Both the position numbers and the translations under genes were made by a program. Shown here piece by piece: positions 57,120 through 64,000 of a stretch of 64,000 bases of DNA. The notes below the pieces were generated by a model. It was not told where the DNA came from. It did not search any database and saw nothing but the letters and a program-made list of their open reading frames with translations. The stretch is from assembly GCA_947378425.1 (NCBI GenBank), contig CANCJV010000003.1, positions 62,001 to 126,000 on the forward strand, written 5' to 3'. The DNA is from Synechococcaceae cyanobacterium. Lineage in GTDB: Bacteria; Cyanobacteriota; Cyanobacteriia; PCC-6307; Cyanobiaceae. The first letter of the stretch is position 1. Each line of letters opens with the position of its first letter.

Positions 57120-57155
57120 ACTTGCCGCCCCTCAGGCGCTGTCGCCCCGGCGCCT

Positions 57156-58580
57156 TCAGACCATGGTGCCCGGCTGGACCCATTGATCAAACTCCTCGGC
57201 GCTGATCTCGCCAAGGATCAGGGCGGCCTCCCGCAGGCTGAGCTGATGCTGATGGGCATGTTTGGCGATCGCACAGGCGCGGTCGTAGCCGATCGCCGGG
57301 GTCAGGGCAGTGACCAGCATCAGGCTCTGGTCGAGCAGATTGCCGATCCGGCCGACATCGGCCCTGAGGCCTTCAATGCAGTGGGCGCGGAAGCCAGCGC
57401 AGCCGCCGCTGAGCAGGGCAATGCTCTCCAGCAGGTTGTGGGCGATCAGGGGTTTGAACACGTTCAGTTCGAAGTTGCCCTGGCTGGCCGCCAGTTGCAC
57501 CGCGGTGTTGTTGCCCATCACCTGAACGGCCACCATCGTCAGGCTCTCGCACTGGGTGGGATTGACCTTGCCCGGCATGATGCTGCTGCCGGGCTCGTTT
57601 TCAGGCAGCACCAGCTCGCCGAGGCCGCAGCGGGGGCCGCTGCCCAGCCAGCGGATGTCGTTGGCGATCTTCATCAGGCTGCCCGCCAGCACCGTCAGGG
57701 CCCCATGGGCTGCGGCCAGGGGTTCATGGCCCGCGAGGGCCTGAAATTTGTTGGCGGCGCTGCTGAAGGGCAGGCCGATGCGCTCGGCAAGCCGGGCGGC
57801 CACCGCCTCACCGAAACCGACGGGGGCGTTCAGCCCGGTTCCCACAGCCGTGCCACCGATGGCCAGTTGCAGCACCTGGGGCAGGCTCTGGCGCAGGCTG
57901 TCGAGGCCCAGCTCCAGTTGGGCGACGTAACCACCGAACTCCTGGCCGAGGCTGAGGGGCACGGCGTCCTGCAGATGGGTGCGGCCGATCTTGATGATCG
58001 GGGCGAACTCCTCAGCGCGACTGCGCAGGGCCTCGATCAAGTGCTCCAGCGCTGGGATCAGCTGGCGATGCAGCTCGATCGCCACAGCCAGGTGCATCGC
58101 CGCCGGGAAGGTGTCGTTGCTGGATTGGCTGAGGTTGACATGGTCGTTGGGATGCACCGGGCTCTTGCTGCCGAGAACGCCGCCGCAGCGCTCGCTGGCC
58201 CGGTTGGCGATCACTTCGTTGACGTTCATGTTCGTCTGGGTGCCGGAACCGGTCTGCCAGATGCGCAGTGGAAACTCGCCATCGAGCCTGCCTGCGGCCA
58301 CCTCTTCGGCCGCCTCGACGATCGCCGTCTGCAGCGATGGCTCCAGACGGCCCATCGCACCGTTCACCTCGGCACAGGCCGCCTTGAGCTGGCCGAACGC
58401 CCGGATGATGGCCAGCGGCATCGCTTCGCCGAAGCTGAAGAAACGCAGGGAGCGCTGGGTCTGGGCGCCCCAGTAGTGCTCGGCAGGAACAGCCACAGGC
58501 CCGAGGCTGTCGCTCTCCAGCCGTTGAGGCCGATCGTCGCCGAGCTGCAGATCGCCGTATCCGGCTGTGGAGTCCGCCAT
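57156..58580 (-). CDS. fumC: Class II fumarate hydratase
   Basis: FumC interconverts fumarate and malate in the open TCA pathway and purine or arginine salvage. The 474-residue chain has the [32 protein letters not shown] and the signature [13 protein letters not shown] segments, all typical. Its start overlaps the stop of the thioredoxin-like gene by one base, so the two are co-translated. Confidence 0.97.
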   Translation of the reverse strand: MADSTAGYGDLQLGDDRPQRLESDSLGPVAVPAEHYWGAQTQRSLRFFSFGEAMPLAIIRAFGQLKAACAEVNGAMGRLEPSLQTAIVEAAEEVAAGRLDGEFPLRIWQTGSGTQTNMNVNEVIANRASERCGGVLGSKSPVHPNDHVNLSQSSNDTFPAAMHLAVAIELHRQLIPALEHLIEALRSRAEEFAPIIKIGRTHLQDAVPLSLGQEFGGYVAQLELGLDSLRQSLPQVLQLAIGGTAVGTGLNAPVGFGEAVAARLAERIGLPFSSAANKFQALAGHEPLAAAHGALTVLAGSLMKIANDIRWLGSGPRCGLGELVLPENEPGSSIMPGKVNPTQCESLTMVAVQVMGNNTAVQLAASQGNFELNVFKPLIAHNLLESIALLSGGCAGFRAHCIEGLRADVGRIGNLLDQSLMLVTALTPAIGYDRACAIAKHAHQHQLSLREAALILGEISAEEFDQWVQPGTMV

Positions 58581-59203
58581 CAGCGGGACGTCACCACTTC
58601 ACTGTTGAGCTCGTTGAAGCTCACGGTGGTGCTGCTGCCGCTCTGGGGCCCCATCGGAATGCCAGTGGCCTGACTGATCACCCCGTTGATCGCATCCACC
58701 TCGACCTGGCCGCTGGCATCGAAAACCAGCTTGCCTTCGCGATCGAAGATCACCACCTGGGGGATGGTGCCCTTCCAGTAGGCCGCCGGATCGGTGGGCC
58801 CTGCAATCGGGCGATTCTGCAGCGGGTCCGTGACCAGGGGGATCAGTTCAACCGACTGTCCCCAGAGACGCTGCAACTCGGAGACCACCGGCGCGAAGCG
58901 CTTGCTTACCGAGCTGTCGTCCAGGTAGTAGATCACCACCGTGACCCGCTTGTCGGCCAGGGCCTGGGCCAGGCTGCTGCGCGGCGGCACCAGGGAGCCA
59001 TTGCCGGCATAGAGCGCAAAGATATTGCCGTCGTAGCGGTCGTCGTCCAGGGCGGCGGCGGCAGGGGCCACCAGGCCACTGACGCTGCCCAGCAGCAGCA
59101 GCAGAATCGCCAGCAGGGACCCCAGGGTTCTGGCCAGGCGGCCGGCTGGGTGCCTCTCAGCAGGGGTCAGGTCCAGGGACAGGGCAGGGACGGGAGCTCG
59201 CAT
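58580..59203 (-). CDS. Thylakoid membrane photosystem I accumulation factor (thioredoxin-like)
   Basis: A 207-residue secreted or lumen-facing protein. Residues ~25-50 are a membrane signal anchor ([20 protein letters not shown]). The rest, with [40 protein letters not shown] and [20 protein letters not shown], has a thioredoxin fold but no CxxC, so it is unlikely to be a disulfide reductase. Cyanobacterial relatives are annotated as a thylakoid factor needed for photosystem I accumulation. Shares a junction with fumC. Confidence 0.78.
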   Translation of the reverse strand: MRAPVPALSLDLTPAERHPAGRLARTLGSLLAILLLLLGSVSGLVAPAAAALDDDRYDGNIFALYAGNGSLVPPRSSLAQALADKRVTVVIYYLDDSSVSKRFAPVVSELQRLWGQSVELIPLVTDPLQNRPIAGPTDPAAYWKGTIPQVVIFDREGKLVFDASGQVEVDAINGVISQATGIPMGPQSGSSTTVSFNELNSEVVTSR

Positions 59204-59207
59204 GGGG

Positions 59208-60926
59208 TCATTGTGCCCTGCGGCCCATGCCCTGGAGGATGCCGCGGCCGATCAGACCGATGGCCCTGCCCACCACCTGAGTGAGCAGCATCACCAGCAG
59301 ATTCCCCAGTCCCCGCAGCAGGCTGCGCAGCTGGGGGGCGAGGGCATCGCGGGTTTCCAGAGCCAGGGTGACCGCCTGCTGCACCCAGCCGAGCTGGCGC
59401 AACTCCTGGTCCCGCGGCTCCATCAGATCAACCGTCTCGATCGCACCCTGCTCGAGTCGGTAGAGGGGCCGGCGGCTCTCATAGACCTGAATCGGGCGTT
59501 CAAACCAGCTGCTCCAGCGTTGGTGGGCGTTGAGCTGGTTGCGCAGTCGCTCCAGGCTGCGGGTGGCGAGCAGTTCCGGTCGCAAGAGATAGCGACGCAG
59601 CTCGGGCCAGTCGGCGCAGGCGACGAGCACTTCGGCGCTGATCAGCTCGGCACTGCGCAGCAACCAATTGCTGAGCAGCAGCTCCAGGTAGAGCAGGGCC
59701 TGGGGTTCATCGGGAGCCAGCAGTCGCCCCTCGACCAGCAACGGCCTGGCCTGGATCAAGGTGCCCAGCATCGGCACCGGATCGGGAAGATCGCCATCGG
59801 CAATGGTCAGCTCACTGGTCTCCATCAGGGTGCTCGCCACCGGGCGCAGATCCCCTTGCCAGGGCAGCTGCACATAACTGCCCGCCATGCGACCCAAGGC
59901 CTGGCGCCGGAGTTCGGGCTGCAGATCGAGCCAGCGTCGCAACAGCGGTTCTCCCGCCACGCCATCCTGTTGCAGCCTCAGTCGCAGCTGCTCGAACTGG
60001 TCCAGCAGGGCCAGGAGCAGATCGCGGCGCCGATCAGGCTGCAGACCATCAAGGGCCAGCAGCTGGCCGCCGCCGGCCATGGCAGGGGCTTCGGCAGATT
60101 GGTTCAGTCGCTCCCGCAGTGCCTGCCAGAGCCCATCGGCGCTGCGTTGCCTCAACGTGATCGCCACAGCTCTGGGTGGAACCGGCGGCGTGGATTCGGA
60201 CCTGAGGCTTGGGTCCGATGGCCAGGCGATGCTCACCGGGCCCCAGAGCCAGAGCACCAGCGCTCGGGCGGCCTCGAGCTCGCGCAAGCGTCCCAGCAGC
60301 AGCAGTTCGCTGAGCCAGGCGGCCGGTGGCGGCTCCAGCCATCGCCGGCAGAGACGAATTTCGGCATCGATCTGCTGCAGGCCACTGATCAACAGCCACT
60401 GGCCCAGGCCCATCGCAGCGGCCTCGTGGTGGCCTGGAACCGGGGTCGGGGTGGAGCCGATCTCGACGACCCGTCCACCGCCGAGCAGGGTGGCCACCGC
60501 CTGGCGCAGTCCGGGGAGATCAGGTTCTTCCAGCAGTCCCTGCAGCGGCAATTGCAGCAGGAAGTCCGTGGGGTAGCGATGGCCGTGGGGCAGCAGCAGC
60601 AGCAAGGGGGCCGGCTGCCAGCGCTCCTGCAGCTGCTCCAGCTCGGCGGCCAGGGCGGCGGGCTCTGGGGTGGAGGTCAAACTCCACAGCACCAGTTGGG
60701 GAGCACCGTTGAGTTGCTCCGCTGTGGCGACAGGTTTCCAGGCCCCATCGGCCGTCGCCAACCAGACCAGCAGCCCATCCCGTTGCAGCGGCTCGGCGAA
60801 CACCAGCAGCTGGGCCGGATCCTGCGGCTGGGAAGGGACCGTTGGGTCGCGGCGAGCCACAGGGTGAAGCGAATCGTTCAACGGTACCGAGCCTGACGGG
60901 CTGGATCCAGGGGGCGGGGACAGCAA
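59208..60926 (-). CDS. DUF3685 / Ycf55-like protein
   Basis: A 572-residue protein. An N-terminal domain resembling a response-regulator fold (LLVFAEPLQRDGLLVWLATA, PAPLLLLLPHGHRYPTDFLL) is followed by the DUF3685 region of mostly alpha-helical content (LRELEAARALVLWLWGPVSI; LYLELLLSNWLLRSAELISA) and a hydrophobic end (LLRGLGNLLVMLLTQVVGRA). Relatives occur in red-algal plastids as Ycf55. The start is unclear: TTG 60926, TTG 60881 and GTG 60860 are all in frame. Confidence 0.75.
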   Translation of the reverse strand: MLSPPPGSSPSGSVPLNDSLHPVARRDPTVPSQPQDPAQLLVFAEPLQRDGLLVWLATADGAWKPVATAEQLNGAPQLVLWSLTSTPEPAALAAELEQLQERWQPAPLLLLLPHGHRYPTDFLLQLPLQGLLEEPDLPGLRQAVATLLGGGRVVEIGSTPTPVPGHHEAAAMGLGQWLLISGLQQIDAEIRLCRRWLEPPPAAWLSELLLLGRLRELEAARALVLWLWGPVSIAWPSDPSLRSESTPPVPPRAVAITLRQRSADGLWQALRERLNQSAEAPAMAGGGQLLALDGLQPDRRRDLLLALLDQFEQLRLRLQQDGVAGEPLLRRWLDLQPELRRQALGRMAGSYVQLPWQGDLRPVASTLMETSELTIADGDLPDPVPMLGTLIQARPLLVEGRLLAPDEPQALLYLELLLSNWLLRSAELISAEVLVACADWPELRRYLLRPELLATRSLERLRNQLNAHQRWSSWFERPIQVYESRRPLYRLEQGAIETVDLMEPRDQELRQLGWVQQAVTLALETRDALAPQLRSLLRGLGNLLVMLLTQVVGRAIGLIGRGILQGMGRRAQ

Positions 60927-60987
60927 CTGCGGCGTTGGCGGGCTGGTCCCCGGCCGGCTGTTTCCTGGCGGGCTGTTTCCCCGGCAA

Positions 60988-61506
60988 TCAGCGGGTCTGG
61001 GGCCGACCGCAGAGGTGCAGGGTGTAGGACTCGATCGCGTACCCGGTCAGGGCTTCGATCTGCTGGATCAGTTCAGCCGGCAGGGTGACGTCGAGATCCT
61101 GAATGGCGCCGGACTGACTGCAGGTGAGATGGCTGTGGGGATCGGCTCGGTAGCCGTAGAGCCTGCCGCTGGCGCGATCGAGACATTCGATCACGCCGGC
61201 GGATTGCAGGGCTTCCAGGTTCTGGTAGACGGAGGTATGGCCGATGTTGCGGCCCTGATCGTTGAGCTTCTCGAAAATATCCCTGGCGCTGAGGTGGCTT
61301 TGATCGGCCCAGAGCAGATCCAGCACCATGCGGCGCTGGCGGCTCAGGCGCATGCCGAGGTCGCGGCAGCGGCGATAGACGTCCTCGACACACTGCAGCG
61401 GTGCTGGCTTCACGGCCTTCGATCGGACGCCGCTGACGGAGCCCTTCAGCAGTTCTTGAGGACAGCCGTCGCCACTGTCAGGAGCGGAGATGGTGGCGAT
61501 AGCCAC
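60988..61506 (-). CDS. Fur-family transcriptional regulator with reduced zinc site
   Basis: A 172-residue winged-helix metalloregulator. The recognition segment GRNIGHTSVYQNLEALQSAG is typical of Fur/PerR/Zur. The metal-binding part normally has two CxxC pairs for structural zinc; here the first reads CSQS (HLTCSQSGAIQDLDV) and the C-terminus has a single Cys (TLHLCGRPQTR), so that site is largely lost. The sensory His/Asp/Glu residues (ADPHSHL) remain. Target metal or peroxide cannot be read from sequence. The start is a GTG at 61506. Confidence 0.88.
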   Translation of the reverse strand: MAIATISAPDSGDGCPQELLKGSVSGVRSKAVKPAPLQCVEDVYRRCRDLGMRLSRQRRMVLDLLWADQSHLSARDIFEKLNDQGRNIGHTSVYQNLEALQSAGVIECLDRASGRLYGYRADPHSHLTCSQSGAIQDLDVTLPAELIQQIEALTGYAIESYTLHLCGRPQTR

Positions 61507-61609
61507 GCTTGGTCGCAGGAGGATTGAATCCGTTATAGGAGAAGCATCCCGGCTTCGCCTGGCTGGGATCGAGCCAACTGCCAGGTTCGGGCCTGGTGCC
61601 CCAGGCCGT

Positions 61610-62371
61610 TCAGGCCACAGGAAGGCTGACGGGATCCTGCAGTCGCTCGGGGCCGATGGCCTCGAGGGCTTCGGCCAGATCGATGCGACCGTCGTAGAGG
61701 GCCCTGCCGACGATCACCCCCTCCACCCCCAGCGGCGCCAGGCTCAGCAGGGACAGCAGGTCGGCCAGGTCGCCGATGCCGCCCGAGGCGATCACCGGAA
61801 TCGAACTGGCCTGGGCCATGGTGCGCAGAAACTCCAGATTCGGCCCCGCCAGGGTGCCATCGGTGGCGATGTCGGTGGTGATCAAGGCGGCGACTGCCGA
61901 GCCCTCAAACATGCTGGCCAGGGCGCTGGCCTCCACCGTGCTGGATTCAAGCCAGCCCCGGGTCGCCACGCGGCCATCCTTGGCATCGATGCCCACCACG
62001 ATGCTGCCCCGATGGCGATCGGCCAGCTCGCGCACCAGCTCGGGTTGTTCCAGTGCCACCGTGCCGAGAATCACCCGATCGAGACCACAGGCCAGCAGCG
62101 CCTCGGCCCGTTCGGCACTGCGCACGCCGCCACCGAGCTGCACGGGAATCGAGAGGGCTGCGGTGATCTGTCGGACCACCGCATCGTTGACGGGCTGACC
62201 GGTTCGGGCGCCATCGAGATCGACCAAGTGCAGCCGCTGGGCTCCCTGCCGCTGCCAGGTGAGAGCCTGGGCGATCGGATCGTCGTTGAAGCGGGTGACC
62301 TGGTCGTAATCGCCCTGGTGCAGCCTGACGCACTGACCATCCAGGAGATCGATGGCGGGAATGACTTGCAT
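61610..62371 (-). CDS. hisA: Phosphoribosylformimino-5-aminoimidazole carboxamide ribotide isomerase
   Basis: HisA performs the fourth step of histidine synthesis. The 253-residue TIM barrel has the phosphate-binding motifs GGGVRS and ASGGIG and the catalytic Asp in VIPAIDLLDGQCVRL. It is a single-gene unit on the minus strand here, with 76 bases to the divergent start of the secreted protein gene. Confidence 0.95.
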   Translation of the reverse strand: MQVIPAIDLLDGQCVRLHQGDYDQVTRFNDDPIAQALTWQRQGAQRLHLVDLDGARTGQPVNDAVVRQITAALSIPVQLGGGVRSAERAEALLACGLDRVILGTVALEQPELVRELADRHRGSIVVGIDAKDGRVATRGWLESSTVEASALASMFEGSAVAALITTDIATDGTLAGPNLEFLRTMAQASSIPVIASGGIGDLADLLSLLSLAPLGVEGVIVGRALYDGRIDLAEALEAIGPERLQDPVSLPVA

Positions 62372-62447
62372 AAGGGCCGCGGTGCACTGGCACCATCATC
62401 GACCGTGCCCGCTGAGGCCCCACAAGCCGACCTTGCTCTGGACTGCC

Positions 62448-63098
62448 ATGCGCTCTCCCCTGTGCCGCCTGTTCCTGGTGGCGTTCGCTCTCGGTTCCCT
62501 GGTGTGCCCGGCAACGGCCCAGGTCCAAGATGATGCCGGCCCCGCGGATCTGCGGCTGGAGGCCGCCCTGCGCTCGCGGCTCTTCGATGGCCCGGTCCCC
62601 GCCGTCGTGGCGCCCCAGGCCGATCCGGACAGCACCGAGTGGGAACAGGCACGAGCGGCCGGCCACCATCCCGATTGCGCCGATGTCGGTCCCTTGCGCT
62701 ATGTGCAGCGCCAGGAGGATCTCAACGGTGATGGCCTGCCGGAGCGGCTGGTCCTGGTGGTGGGCTCCTATGCCTGCGGCAGTCGCGGCTGCACGCTGAT
62801 GATCTTCCGGGAGGGCAGCAACACCCTGGAGGTAGTGGCTGAAAACGGTCTGTTTCAGTCGCCGCTGCAACGCCTCAGCGTCCAGCATTTCGGCTGGAAC
62901 GATCTCGGCATGCCCGCGAGCCGCGATGGTGCCGCCAGCGGCTGGCGGGAGCTTCAGTTCGATGGCCTTGCCTACCGGCCCGGGCGACTGCTCCCCCAGG
63001 CCCCCCTGGCCGGCTCCAGCCTGCAGGCGTCCCTGTTTTCCCTGCCTGAGCAGCCCTTTGAGCGGCTGGGCCATCCCCTGCTCTGCCGGGCGCGATGA
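62448..63098 (+). CDS. Secreted protein with EF-hand-like loop
   Basis: A 216-residue protein with a signal peptide (LCRLFLVAFALGSLVCPATA, cleavage likely after AQ). The mature domain has QEDLNGDGLPERLVLVVGSY, a D-N-D-G-type calcium-loop-like segment, followed by ACGSRGCTLMIF with a Cys pair. Likely periplasmic; function unknown. The ATG at 62448 is preferred over an in-frame codon at 62352 that would lie before the signal peptide. Confidence 0.72.
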   Translation: MRSPLCRLFLVAFALGSLVCPATAQVQDDAGPADLRLEAALRSRLFDGPVPAVVAPQADPDSTEWEQARAAGHHPDCADVGPLRYVQRQEDLNGDGLPERLVLVVGSYACGSRGCTLMIFREGSNTLEVVAENGLFQSPLQRLSVQHFGWNDLGMPASRDGAASGWRELQFDGLAYRPGRLLPQAPLAGSSLQASLFSLPEQPFERLGHPLLCRAR

Positions 63099-63119
63099 GT
63101 ACCTGACCTCCCGGAGGAC

Positions 63120-64000
63120 TCAGTAGCGACGTACCACCGGATTGGCCCCCCACAAGCCGCCGATCAGGCTGATGAACGCATTGATCGCGCCGATCCGGCG
63201 GGCGTGAGGCAAGCCCACACCGCCTCCATAAAGCAGCTTCAGCAACGCGCCGGTGCTGCCGGCATCCAACGACACATAGCGGAGGCCGATGCGGACATTG
63301 GCGCCCTGCCCCGTGCGGCGCACCACCTCCACGGGCAGCCGCAACGGGGTGTCATCCAGCAACAACCAGCCCTGGTCCTCGGTGGGGGCCGGCACGCCGG
63401 CATTGAGCAGAAAGGCGGCGCCCGATTCGGAGAGATCACAGGTGATGCCGCCGCCACGGAATGGACCCATTTCCAGTCGGCCGGAGCGCTGAATCGGCAC
63501 CCGGTCACCCTGGCGGCGAACCGGTTGATCAATGGCACAGATCAGACAGACGATCATGACCCAGCCGTTGTGGAGATTCCAGATCAGCATCAGGGTTTCG
63601 CCAAGATAACCGGGGTTGAGGAGATGGGTGAACCCCGGCAATAACGGCAGCACATAGCGCAGGAACAGAATGGTGATCAGTTCACCGAAGGCCAGAAGAA
63701 ATGGCCAGGCCATGCTCAGATTGATCGATTGGTTCGGCGGCACCTCCTGATCCAGGCTTGCTCGGCTGCTCGGACGGCCACGGCTGAGGATCTGGCGCAG
63801 CAAGCCTTGCAGGGCCGGTACGGCGGTGAGGGCTTCGGAGACCTCCTTCCAGAAACGGGAGAAGTGTTCGTCGGTGAGCCACGCTGGCAACGTGTGCAAC
63901 AGAATGATCAGCGGTACCCCATAGATGATGTAATCACTCAGGCTGGCTTTGATCAATGGAATTCTGAACAACAACGCCACCATTGGCAACACGATGAATC
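63120..64000 (-). CDS. PilZ-containing cellulose synthase-like glycosyltransferase (C-terminal part)
   Basis: Only the C-terminal ~293 residues are in the window; the frame runs open off the right edge. The visible part has membrane helices (LLPMVALLFRIPLIKASLSD; ELITILFLRYVLPLLPG; LIWNLHNGWVMIVCLICAID), then QPVRRQGDRVPIQRSGRLEM, the RxxxR..(D/N)xSxxG-type start of a PilZ domain (VPIQRSGRLE; CDLSESGAAFLL) that would bind cyclic di-GMP. This arrangement is that of bacterial cellulose synthase BcsA. Product polysaccharide is unknown; cellulose is inference. Confidence 0.78.
   Translation of the reverse strand, partial: FIVLPMVALLFRIPLIKASLSDYIIYGVPLIILLHTLPAWLTDEHFSRFWKEVSEALTAVPALQGLLRQILSRGRPSSRASLDQEVPPNQSINLSMAWPFLLAFGELITILFLRYVLPLLPGFTHLLNPGYLGETLMLIWNLHNGWVMIVCLICAIDQPVRRQGDRVPIQRSGRLEMGPFRGGGITCDLSESGAAFLLNAGVPAPTEDQGWLLLDDTPLRLPVEVVRRTGQGANVRIGLRYVSLDAGSTGALLKLLYGGGVGLPHARRIGAINAFISLIGGLWGANPVVRRY

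Overview
This window is a stretch of cyanobacterial chromosome, high in G+C, most like the Synechococcus/Cyanobium (picocyanobacterial) group. Direct pointers are the Mg-protoporphyrin IX monomethyl ester cyclase acsF, the photosystem II peptide Psb30/Ycf12, an FtsH protease, Ycf20- and Ycf55-like proteins, a thylakoid photosystem I accumulation factor, phosphoribulokinase, class II FBP aldolase, and several protein families known almost only from cyanobacteria (DUF2996, DUF3727, DUF6464, DUF6737, UPF0182). The G+C content and an E. coli-like Gap1 suggest a freshwater or brackish Cyanobium-type strain rather than a streamlined ocean strain; that is inference. Genes are dense and on both strands. 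I see no rRNA, tRNA, CRISPR array, complete insertion sequence or prophage, so most of the window is core genome.

Layout. 1-3.3 kb: tail of a PIN-domain (VapC-like) gene, ispG (isoprenoid synthesis), a C-terminal processing protease and a small membrane protein. 3.3-3.9 kb holds no convincing gene. 3.9-9.9 kb: a tiny membrane protein, a dioxygenase-like VOC protein, mfd and a putative metallopeptidase. 9.9-16.5 kb: gap1, a two-ended protein with a disordered middle, a TerC protein, a DEAD-box helicase, a DoxX protein and short genes. 16.7-22.1 kb: tldD-pmbA-fmt, then acsF. 22.2-27.8 kb: DUF2996, a membrane protein, ubiX, an RNB-family protein with a degenerate catalytic motif, and a split pair of GDT1-type transporters with a cysteine-cluster protein. 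28-34.8 kb: psb30, recJ, a HAD phosphatase, Ycf20-like protein, glycerate kinase, rpmF and ftsH. 34.9-41.9 kb: a bicupin protein, a MoaD/ThiS sulfur-carrier-like protein beside thrC, UPF0182 and fda.

42.0-42.34 kb is the most interesting segment. On the minus strand it carries, in order, an NtcA-type GTA-N8-TAC box overlapping a -10 element, a glutamine riboswitch of the glnA/downstream-peptide class, a hairpin, a strong ribosome binding site, a 37-residue peptide gene and a rho-independent terminator. This is a compact nitrogen-sensing unit whose product has no known function that I can name.

42.4-53.4 kb is a long run of minus-strand genes with many 1- to 4-base overlaps (acetyltransferase-like, ruvX, DUF3727, yqeG, proB, lpxD, leuB, prk, unknown, pilD, accD, secreted protein, Gfo/Idh oxidoreductase). 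53.5-64 kb: a CofE-like protein, a PIN-PhoH ATPase, a membrane protein, fumC with a thylakoid thioredoxin-like protein, a DUF3685/Ycf55-like protein, a Fur-family regulator lacking most structural zinc cysteines, hisA, a secreted protein, and the C-terminal end of a PilZ-containing cellulose synthase-like glycosyltransferase cut by the window edge.

Several genes belong to carbon metabolism (gap1, fda, prk, glycerate kinase, fumC) and nitrogen or amino-acid metabolism (thrC, proB, leuB, hisA, the glutamine-riboswitch peptide), but they lie in separate units and not in one pathway operon.
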